Of a DNA stretch of 64,000 nucleotides, positions 19,601 through 25,685 are shown in pieces. The DNA is from Chloracidobacterium validum (lineage in GTDB: Bacteria > Acidobacteriota > Blastocatellia > Chloracidobacteriales > Chloracidobacteriaceae). The notes under the pieces were generated by a model. That model was not told where the DNA came from. It made no database searches and saw only the letters and a list, made by a program, of their open reading frames with translations. The stretch spans positions 744,001 to 808,000 of the forward strand of contig NZ_CP072649.1 in assembly GCF_018304825.1 (NCBI RefSeq), given 5' to 3'. A program made the position numbers and the translations under genes. Within the stretch, counting starts at the first letter, position 1. Every line of letters begins with the position of its first letter.

Positions 19601-20134
19601 GGCGCGGACACCTTGGTGCAAGTGGACGAGCGTGGCAACCTCGTTTCGCAATCCCTTTCGGCCATCTTTCGCGCTGCCGCTTGTGGGCCTGATACGTCGC
19701 CACTGCCTCGCGCTTCCAACCACCACGAGCTGGTGACTCGCTGTGTCGAGCTCGCAACCGAAGAAGAGCAAGGTGGGGCCGGGCATCTCGGCTCTCTGCG
19801 CGGCGCACGGCGCAAACTGTGGGAGAGGCTCGACCGTTACCGCCGACGCCAGCAGGAAAAGCCGTCGCTTTTCGATGGACAAGTGCTGGAGCGACTCGAC
19901 AGCGTGCTGAACCTCATCTGGCGTCATCCACTCAAACGCATCGCGCACGATGCCATCAACCGTCAGATGCGCCTCGGCATCACCGACGAAGGGCTGCTGG
20001 AGATGGTCTTGCGCCGCGCCGACGATGACAGTCTGTGCGAGGTGACCAATGAGGATGAGGCCTCACGCGCTGGGCCACAACTGATCTGTTCACTCGGACT
20101 CGCCCTACCGACAACAGAGGGAGAACCATCATGA
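16682..20134 (+). CDS. PLD-nuclease/SNF2 helicase fusion
   Basis: A 1,150-residue protein. The N-terminal about 230 residues carry a phospholipase-D-type motif, LHAKLYLVQR followed by GSSNLTLAGL, as in PLD nucleases. A SF2/SNF2 motor follows: motif I LGDVVGLGKTLMA, motif II VIDESHHLRN, motif III LLTATPYN, and C-terminal motifs IATDVLAEGQNLQ and QRAGRVDRIGQ. A roughly 250-residue C-terminal extension has no obvious domain. Start is GTG 16682 or, more likely, the adjacent ATG 16685. The TGA overlaps the ATG of the methylase. Helicase-nuclease plus methylase in one operon suggests restriction-modification, with this protein as the translocating/cleaving part; that is inference from context. Confidence 0.85.
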   Translation: MMPHIYDNIEQTLLDGLRRVFHDAEAASFCVGYLNLRGWDQVAEAVERLAGGEERHACRVLVGMHRPPEADMKAMAGLKRNGGIVDGPALARLKHRITEGFKEQLECGVPSTQAETTLRRLAAQLRARKVVLKAFLLYPLHAKLYLVQRPDLFTPLIGFVGSSNLTLAGLSRQGELNVDVVEQDAARKLQNWFDERWRDKMAIDLSDELAHLIETSWARTDPVRPYLVYLKIAHHLCAEAREGEREFRAPRIFAEKGTPLLDFQEKAVSLAAYYLHRRGGVLLGDVVGLGKTLMATAIARIFQEDSHGNTLIVCPPKLAPMWEDYLQRYEINGRVLSFGKVTETLERPEAPRYRLVVIDESHHLRNRQSRRYKAIRDYIEQNDARVLLLTATPYNKQFTDLSNQLRLFVDEDQNLHVRPERFLQQWMADGQTEADFIAHFQTTLSSLRAFEQSPFPEDWRDLMRLFLVRRTRQFIIRHYAKFDAERQRYYVQLNGSPIHFPRREPKRVTFPIREDDPNDQYALLFHNEVVDVIERLLLPRYGLAGFLVAQADRLAKGDEKRILDNLNRAGQRLIGFCRTNLFKRLESSGHSFLLSVDRHILRNLVTLHALQQGLPIPIGTQDAAMLDTALNDADDDFRTREENEAVPAAPASEADAGDSLQTATLSAYQSRAATIYQAYKRHFKDRFDWLAPKFFRPELSKALEADAQALLTVLQRAVPWRPERDAKLDALMQLLTQQHPTDKALIFTQFADTALYLEKQLAKRGVTDLAVVTNQTADPVALARRFSPTTNGGLRNGETELRILIATDVLAEGQNLQDCHIIINFDLPWAIIRLIQRAGRVDRIGQQRDTITVYSFLPADGVERIIGLRTRLFHRLQQNQDVIGTDESFFGEESANRLHDLYTEKAGTLDDDMADEDIDLASLALQVWNSASTDDQKAAVGLPPIISATRALPEFADTGRHVPGVIAYLRYPDGADTLVQVDERGNLVSQSLSAIFRAAACGPDTSPLPRASNHHELVTRCVELATEEEQGGAGHLGSLRGARRKLWERLDRYRRRQQEKPSLFDGQVLERLDSVLNLIWRHPLKRIAHDAINRQMRLGITDEGLLEMVLRRADDDSLCEVTNEDEASRAGPQLICSLGLALPTTEGEPS

Positions 20135-23100
20135 GCGCCTTGCTTCAGGAAATTGAATCTCGACTGAACAGCAATCTCGCCGAACAGCTCACCCCACTTT
20201 TTTGCGAGACGCTCGGCTGGGGCGGGCCGCGCGACATGAAGCCGAAGAAACTGGAGGTCGGTGAGCCGCTCAACACTACCCTCACGGCTCACCCAGTGGC
20301 GCAGCTTTCCGGGCTGCCCGTCTATCGCCTCGATTGGCCGGAAAACTGCTTGCCCGGCGTCGCTGCCCGCCGGGCGGTGCAGCGCAGCTTGAAGCCGACG
20401 CACGCCGAGCATTTGCAGTGCTACGTCACCGCCGATGGTCGGCAAGCGGCGTTCGTCTGGGCGCACAACCGCCATGATGGCAAAACCGAGCTGCGTACGC
20501 TCCCCTATGAAACCGGCTCGCCAGCCCGGACCACCATCGAACGACTGGGCGAACTCGCCTTCAACCTCGATGAACTTGGTCCCAATGGTCAGCCATCTAT
20601 CACTACCGTCACTGACAAACTCAGCAAGGCTTTCAGCGTCGAAGCCGTCACCAAACGCTTTTATCAGGAAATCGCCAACTGGTTCTTCTGGGCGCGCGAG
20701 CAGGTCGTCTTTCCAATGTCTGAAACCGAGAAGAACAAAGAAGCCTACCTTTCCCAAAGCCTCATTCGGCTGATCACGCGCTTGATGTTTTGCTGGTTCG
20801 TCAAACACATGGGACTCATCCCTGGTGAGCTATTCGACCCGCAATCTCTTGCCACGCTGCTCAAAGACGGCACTAACCTGCCGGACAGTGCGAAGACTAC
20901 GTTTTACAAAGCCATTCTGCAGAATCTGTTCTTTGCCACCCTCAATCAGGAAATCGGCCAACGCCAGTTCCGCAAGCGTAACCCCCAGGGCCGCGATCAG
21001 CACCGTGGCATTACCAATCTCTACCGCTACGAGGACTTATTCACTGACCCGCAGGCATTTCTGAAGTTGGTTCAGCACATTCCGTTTCTAAACGGCGGTC
21101 TGTTCGAGTGTCTCGATCAGGTTTACCGCGCCAAGGAGCATCGGCCGGATGTGCGCATTGACAGCTTTTCCGACCATCCTAAAAACCCCCTCTCGGTTCC
21201 GGATTTTCTCTTCTTCGGCAACGAGCGAAATGCGGACCTTTCCAAGGCCTATGGCGAAGCGAAATACAAGTGCGCCACCGTCCGCGGACTCGTTCACATT
21301 CTCAGGAGCTATAACTTCACCATTACCGAGTCCACGCCGCTGGATCAGGAAGTGGCGCTCGACCCGGAACTAGCCGGCAAGATATTTGAGAACCTGCTGG
21401 CGGCTTACAACCCTGAAACGTCCACTACTGCCCGCAAGGCGACCGGTTCTTACTACACTCCGCGCGAGATTGTGGACTACATGGTGGATGAGGCACTCAT
21501 TGCGTATCTACAAACCAAAGTGGAACAGACATTCCTGTCTGTTTCTTCACCAGAACAAACGCAGGCAGAAATGCCTGCACCACACTCCCAACACCAGGTG
21601 GAACAGACATTCCTGTCTGTTTCTTCACCAGAGCAAACGCAGGCAGAAATGCCTGCACCACACTCCCAACACCAAGTGGAACAGACATTCCTGTCTGTTT
21701 CTTCACCAGAACAAACGCAGGCAGAAATGCCTGCACCACACTCCCAACACCAGGTGGAACAGACATTCCTGTCTGTTTCTTCACCAGAACAAACGCAGGC
21801 AGAAATGCCTGCACCACACTCCCAACACCAGGTGGAACAGACATTCCTGTCTGTTTCTTCACCAGAGCAAACGCAGGCAGAAATGCCTGCGCCACACTCC
21901 CAACACCAGGTGGAACAGACATTCCTGTCTGTTTCCTCTTCAGAAGCACAAGCGCAGACAGGAATGTCTGCTTCACTTTCGATCACAAGGCGTAACCTCC
22001 CCCACTGGTCCAATCCTGGTTCCATCTACTGGATCACATTCCGCCTCGCCGATGCGCTGCCGCAAGATAAACTTCGTGCTTGGAAGGAACAACGTGACAT
22101 CTGGATCAAACAGCACCCAGAACCTTGGTCTGATGCCGATTGGAAGGAATATAACAAACACTTCGGCGAACAACTCGAAGCTTGGCTTGACGCCGGTATG
22201 GGTTCGCGCGCGCTGGCCCGACCCGACGTGCGCGACGCTGTACGCGCCTGCCTGATGCGCTTCGATGGCGAGCGATTATGGGTTCATGCGGCGGTCATCA
22301 TGCCCACCCATGTCCATGCGTTGCTCGAACCACTCGGCGCACATCGCCTTTCCGATCTCATGAAGGGGATCAAGGGAGCAAGCGCGAGAGAAGCCAACAA
22401 ACTCCTCGGTAAGACAGGTCAATTCTGGCTCGATGAATCGTTTGATCATATTGTCCGCAGCGAAGCGCAGTACCGGCATTTTATTCGTTATATTGCGGAG
22501 AATCCGACAAAAGCCCATTTGCGCCCTGATGAGTATTGGCTTTACCAAAATGTGGAGCAGGCATTTTTGCCTGCTCCTTCAAAAACACAGATAAGAATGT
22601 CTGCACAGAAAGAGCAACAGGCAGGAATGTCTGTTCCACTCTCACAAGAGCAACAACAAGCAGAAATGCCTGCACAGAAAGAGCAACAGGCAGGAATGCC
22701 TGTTCCACTCTCGCAACGACTTCGCCATCTCTTCGCTTATAACGACGAACCGCACCAGTTCAGCCCGGACGAGGTACAGACGCTCATTACAGCCATTGAC
22801 AACCTTAAGGCGCTTGACCCGGCCTGTGGTTCAGGGGCGTTTCTGATGGGGCTACTCCATAAGCTGGTGTTCATCCTCGGCAAGCTTGACCCACGCAACG
22901 AACAGTGGAAACAGCGCCAGATCGCTCGCGTCCAAGAGGCTATCCGCGCCGCGGAAAAGATCGAGGACACAACGATCCGCGAACGTACCCTCAATGACCT
23001 CGAGCGCCAGATTGCCAGCATCGAGGACGCCTTCGCCCGTGGCGCACTCGACTACGGGCGCAAGCTTTACTTGATCGAGAACTGTCTCTACGGCGTGGAC

Positions 23101-25494
23101 ATCCAACCGATTGCCGTTCAAATCGCCAAGATGCGCTTCTTTATTTCGCTTACTGTAGATCAAAAGGTGGAAAAGTCATTCTTGTCTGTTGGAGAAGAAC
23201 AAGAATCGCAGGAAAGCATGCCACCTTTGAATCTGGGTATTCGCCCGCTGCCGAACCTGGAAACCAAGTTTGTGGCAGCCAACGCGCTGATCGGGATTGA
23301 AAAACCGAAGCAGCTTGTGCTGCGCAACTCGCAGATTGAGTCCAAGGAAGCCGAACTGCGGCAGGTACGCGAACGCCACTTTACTGCCCGAACCCCGGCC
23401 ACGAAGGCCAAATATCGGGAACTGGACACCAAGCTCCGCACTGAAATCAGTCAGTTGCTCTTTGACGATGGTTTTGCGCGCGAGACGACCGAGAAACTGG
23501 CCAACTGGGATCCCTACGACCAGAACGCCTCGGCTGGCTTCTTCGACCCAGAGTGGATGTTTGGGATAAAGGTAGAACAGGCATTCCTGCCTGTTACTCA
23601 ACAACAAACACAGACAGAAATGTCTTTGTCACGCTCTGACCCCAGGGTAGAACAGGCATTCTTGCCTGTTACTCAACAGCAAACACAGACAGAAATGTCT
23701 TTGTCACGCTCTGACCCCAGGGTAGAACAGGCATTCTTGCCTGTTACTCAACAGCAAACACAGACAGAAATGTCTTTGTCACGCTCTGCCCCCAGGGTAG
23801 AACAGGCATTCTTGCCTGTTACTCAACAGCAAACACAGACAGAAATGTCTTTGTCACGCTCTGCCCCCAGGGTAGAACAGGCATTCTTGCCTGTTACTCA
23901 ACAGCAAACACAGACAGAAATGTCTTTGTCACGCTCTGCCCCCAGGGTAGAACAGGCATTCTTGCCTGTTACTCAACAGCAAACACAGACAGAAATGTCT
24001 TTGTCACGCTCTGCCCCCAGGGTAGAACAGGCATTCTTGCCTGTTACTCAACAGCAAACACAGACAGAAATGTCTTTGTCACGCTCTGCCCCCAGGGTAG
24101 AACAGGCATTCTTGCCTGTTACTCAGCCAGAGACACAGACAAGAATGTCTGTGTCACAGTGTGGGTTTGACATCGTAATTGGCAACCCGCCATATGTGCG
24201 CCAAGAAGCGATCAAGGAACTGAAGCCAGCACTCAGAACCCAAAGCTACAGTTGCTACACCGGCACGGCCGACCTGTACGTCTATTTCTACGAACGCGCG
24301 CTCCAGCTTCTGCGGCACGGCGGCGTACTCTGCTTCATCTCCAGCAACAAATTCTTTCGCTCGGCCTACGGCGAAAAGCTCCGGGCGCTACTGGCCAAGC
24401 AAACCATCCATCACATTATTGATTTCGGCGACGCCCCAGTTTTTACCGCCATTGCCTACCCGGCCATTCTCGTTTTGTCGAAAATACCAACCAATGCTCA
24501 CGCCGTGCGCGCTCTCAACTGGAAACCTGGCCTGCCCGTCGAACACTTCCCCGACATCTTTCAAACCCAAAGCTTCCCTATTGCCCAAACCGAACTTCGT
24601 CCCAACGGCTGGCGGCTCGAATCGAGCGCCGTTCTGCGCCTGCTGGAGAAAATTCGTGCCGCCGGCAAGCCACTTGGAGCATATGTCAATGGGCGTCTTT
24701 ACCGAGGGATTATTACAGGACTCAATGCGGCGTTTGTCGTGGATCGTGCAACCCACGACCGGCTGATTGCCGAGCACGAGTCTTCCGCCGAGGTGCTCAA
24801 GCCGTTTCTGCGTGGCCGGGACGTGAAACGCTGGCGCGTCGAGGCGCAGAACTTGTGGCTCGTCTTCGTGCCTTGGCATTTTCCGCTACATGAAGACAAC
24901 TCAATTGCTGGAGCGTCAACGAAAGCAGAACATGAATTCGCCAAACGCTACCCAGCGATCTATGAACACCTCCACCGGTTCAAACAGGACCTTGAGGCGC
25001 GGAATAAAGACGAAACAGGGGTTCGTTACGAGTGGTATGCACTCCAACGCTGGGGCGCGGAGTACTGGCACGAGTTCGCCAAGCAGAAGATAATCGTCCC
25101 AGCGATTGAGCAGACTGTTTCGTATGCTCTGGACGAAGAGGGCTATCACAGCAACGACAAAACGACGATAATTGTCAGCAGCGATGTCAAATACCTTCTT
25201 GCGCTTCTAAACTCGGCTGTTCTCTGGTGGTGTATTCGTCAACAAGCCGCGACGAAACAAGGCGGCTTCTACGAATTCAAACCAATGTATGTCAGACAAC
25301 TTCCCATCGCTTCGGCGAAGCCCGCGGAGCACGATGCGCTGGTGCAACTCGTAGAAAGCATCCTCGCAGCGAAGCGCGGCAACCCGGCGGCAGACGTTTC
25401 GGCGCTGGAACAGGAGATAGATGAGCGGGTTTACCGGCTCTACGGGCTGGCCAAAGACGAAATCAAGATCGTGAAGGAAATCACAAGGCGCTGA
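20131..25494 (+). CDS. Eco57I/TaqI-type adenine methylase with in-frame REP/RAYT insertions
   Basis: A 1,787-codon frame. MTase landmarks are GSYYTPREIVDYM (about 438-450), motif I DPACGSGAF (896-904), and motif IV GNPPYV (1351-1356). A TaqI_C-like recognition region follows from about 1500 (LYRGIITGLNAAFVV, LKPFLRGRDVKRW), ending EQEIDERVYRLYGL. It should make N6-methyladenine and may be a type IIG-like enzyme working with the overlapping helicase gene. About 620 residues are foreign: 464-862 (repeats plus a RAYT-like domain), 1013-1033, and 1148-1345 (repeats). All sit in loops between MTase motifs and keep the frame. Without them the protein would be about 1,170 residues, a normal size for the family. 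Whether the product still folds is unknown. Confidence 0.88.
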   Translation: MSALLQEIESRLNSNLAEQLTPLFCETLGWGGPRDMKPKKLEVGEPLNTTLTAHPVAQLSGLPVYRLDWPENCLPGVAARRAVQRSLKPTHAEHLQCYVTADGRQAAFVWAHNRHDGKTELRTLPYETGSPARTTIERLGELAFNLDELGPNGQPSITTVTDKLSKAFSVEAVTKRFYQEIANWFFWAREQVVFPMSETEKNKEAYLSQSLIRLITRLMFCWFVKHMGLIPGELFDPQSLATLLKDGTNLPDSAKTTFYKAILQNLFFATLNQEIGQRQFRKRNPQGRDQHRGITNLYRYEDLFTDPQAFLKLVQHIPFLNGGLFECLDQVYRAKEHRPDVRIDSFSDHPKNPLSVPDFLFFGNERNADLSKAYGEAKYKCATVRGLVHILRSYNFTITESTPLDQEVALDPELAGKIFENLLAAYNPETSTTARKATGSYYTPREIVDYMVDEALIAYLQTKVEQTFLSVSSPEQTQAEMPAPHSQHQVEQTFLSVSSPEQTQAEMPAPHSQHQVEQTFLSVSSPEQTQAEMPAPHSQHQVEQTFLSVSSPEQTQAEMPAPHSQHQVEQTFLSVSSPEQTQAEMPAPHSQHQVEQTFLSVSSSEAQAQTGMSASLSITRRNLPHWSNPGSIYWITFRLADALPQDKLRAWKEQRDIWIKQHPEPWSDADWKEYNKHFGEQLEAWLDAGMGSRALARPDVRDAVRACLMRFDGERLWVHAAVIMPTHVHALLEPLGAHRLSDLMKGIKGASAREANKLLGKTGQFWLDESFDHIVRSEAQYRHFIRYIAENPTKAHLRPDEYWLYQNVEQAFLPAPSKTQIRMSAQKEQQAGMSVPLSQEQQQAEMPAQKEQQAGMPVPLSQRLRHLFAYNDEPHQFSPDEVQTLITAIDNLKALDPACGSGAFLMGLLHKLVFILGKLDPRNEQWKQRQIARVQEAIRAAEKIEDTTIRERTLNDLERQIASIEDAFARGALDYGRKLYLIENCLYGVDIQPIAVQIAKMRFFISLTVDQKVEKSFLSVGEEQESQESMPPLNLGIRPLPNLETKFVAANALIGIEKPKQLVLRNSQIESKEAELRQVRERHFTARTPATKAKYRELDTKLRTEISQLLFDDGFARETTEKLANWDPYDQNASAGFFDPEWMFGIKVEQAFLPVTQQQTQTEMSLSRSDPRVEQAFLPVTQQQTQTEMSLSRSDPRVEQAFLPVTQQQTQTEMSLSRSAPRVEQAFLPVTQQQTQTEMSLSRSAPRVEQAFLPVTQQQTQTEMSLSRSAPRVEQAFLPVTQQQTQTEMSLSRSAPRVEQAFLPVTQQQTQTEMSLSRSAPRVEQAFLPVTQPETQTRMSVSQCGFDIVIGNPPYVRQEAIKELKPALRTQSYSCYTGTADLYVYFYERALQLLRHGGVLCFISSNKFFRSAYGEKLRALLAKQTIHHIIDFGDAPVFTAIAYPAILVLSKIPTNAHAVRALNWKPGLPVEHFPDIFQTQSFPIAQTELRPNGWRLESSAVLRLLEKIRAAGKPLGAYVNGRLYRGIITGLNAAFVVDRATHDRLIAEHESSAEVLKPFLRGRDVKRWRVEAQNLWLVFVPWHFPLHEDNSIAGASTKAEHEFAKRYPAIYEHLHRFKQDLEARNKDETGVRYEWYALQRWGAEYWHEFAKQKIIVPAIEQTVSYALDEEGYHSNDKTTIIVSSDVKYLLALLNSAVLWWCIRQQAATKQGGFYEFKPMYVRQLPIASAKPAEHDALVQLVESILAAKRGNPAADVSALEQEIDERVYRLYGLAKDEIKIVKEITRR
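21520..21980 (+). repeat. In-frame REP-like array 1 (78-bp unit)
   Basis: Five 78-bp units start at 21520, 21598, 21676, 21754 and 21832, with a diverged sixth from 21910. Each unit holds two facing hairpins: ACAGACATTCCTGTCTGT and GCAGGCAGAAATGCCTGC, the second being roughly the inverse of the first. 78 is a multiple of 3, and each unit encodes a 26-residue block beginning VEQTFLSV and containing AEMPAPHSQHQ. The copies differ by only a few bases, so the amplification looks recent. The array lies in the methylase gene between motif X (SYYTP) and motif I. Confidence 0.97.
21964..22551 (+). mobile_element. RAYT-like (REP-associated Y1/HUH transposase) domain embedded in the methylase frame
   Basis: About 190 residues (methylase residues 612-806) read like a complete REP-associated tyrosine transposase of the 'RRNLPHWS' group. 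They show ITRRNLPHWSNPGSIYWITF at the start, VIMPTHVHALLEP (HUH histidines 727/729) in the middle, and HIVRSEAQYRHFIRYIAENP near the end. It shares the host frame, with no stop at either side. Inverted palindromes flank it: GCAGACAGGAATGTCTGC on the left and the mirror form from 22555 on the right. The Tyr often found as 'EYFD' is 'ESFD' here, so the catalytic tyrosine (Y781 or Y787 are candidates) is unsure and activity is unproven. Confidence 0.82.
22552..22716 (+). repeat. In-frame REP-like palindromes downstream of the RAYT domain
   Basis: This begins with GAGCAGGCATTTTTGCCTGCTC and continues with several shortened copies of the inverse hairpin (AGGCAGGAATGCCTGT type), encoding VEQAFLPA and repeated AQKEQQAGM blocks. 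It closes the insertion just before the conserved RLRHLFAYNDEPH of the methylase. It forms the right-hand boundary of a BIME-RAYT-BIME arrangement. Confidence 0.9.
23167..23229 (+). repeat. Single degenerate REP-like insertion
   Basis: A 63-bp, 21-residue insertion (VEKSFLSV...ESMPPL) lies between RFFISLTVDQK and NLGIRPLPNLETKFV, which are normally nearly adjacent in this methylase family. It has the same frame and orientation as the arrays but only a decayed palindrome, so it looks like an older insertion. Confidence 0.75.
23572..24165 (+). repeat. In-frame REP-like array 2 (75-bp unit)
   Basis: Seven 75-bp units start at 23572, 23647, 23722, 23797, 23872, 23947 and 24022, with a diverged eighth at 24097. 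Each has a forward hairpin ACAGGCATTCCTGCCTGT (or the CTTGCC variant) and an inverse AGACAGAAATGTCT. The unit encodes 25 residues (VEQAFLPVTQQQ, then TEMSLSRS and DPR/APR). Units 2 to 7 differ at almost no position apart from GAC/GCC, so this array is young. It sits between PEWMFGIK and CGFDIVIGNPPY, right before the catalytic motif IV. Confidence 0.97.
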
Positions 25495-25502
25495 AGAAGC
25501 GC

Positions 25503-25685
25503 TCGACGGTGAGGCGGTTGCCTCCGCTTCTCGCAGTGGGAAACGGTGGTCAACTTGGTCGGCAACTGCCTCAGCGCCAATACCACCAGCGGCCGGAGAT
25601 TGTCGCCCAGCGCGCGGAGAGCCGGCGTCGCGCCATAAACTGTTTGCCAACACTTGCCAACCAAGCTAAGTCGCGGTTGGTCTAG
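25503..25685 (+). pseudogene. 3' fragment of a second TOPRIM gene
   Basis: Read in frame to the TAG at 25685, this segment gives VGNGGQLG...QYHQRPEIVAQRAESRRR followed by AINCLPTLANQAKSRLV. The intact TOPRIM gene at 15860-16468 ends VNSGRRVG...RYHWQPQ, AAARRADSLRR and AINCLQTLANQAKSRLV. The last 60 bp are nearly identical while upstream the two are only homologous, with a few residues deleted. No start or upstream two-thirds remains. It directly follows the methylase stop. Confidence 0.8.
25626..25685 (+). repeat. Direct repeat, copy 2
   Basis: This is the second copy of the 60-bp repeat at 16409-16468, with one mismatch (a/c in the middle). It lies 9.2 kb downstream and ends at the same TAG. 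On the minus strand it also supplies the last seven codons of the propeller-SpoIIE gene that ends at 25666. Confidence 0.9.

Noticed and set aside
21477-22025. Antisense coding frame over the repeat array (TDRNVCS-type blocks)
   Set aside because: It exists only because the palindromic units lack stops in several frames; it has no family content, and the opposite frame carries methylase motifs on both sides.
21520-24165. CRISPR array
   Set aside because: The repeats are contiguous 75- or 78-bp units without unique spacers, lie in frame inside a gene, and no cas gene is near.
16682-25494. DISARM or BREX system
   Set aside because: No DUF1998 protein, pglZ, brxC or drmA/B homologue is present; only a helicase and a methylase gene are seen.
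20131-25494. Methylase gene as a pseudogene broken by transposon insertion
   Set aside because: Every insertion preserves the frame, all catalytic and recognition motifs remain, and the gene still overlaps its helicase partner at the start codon.
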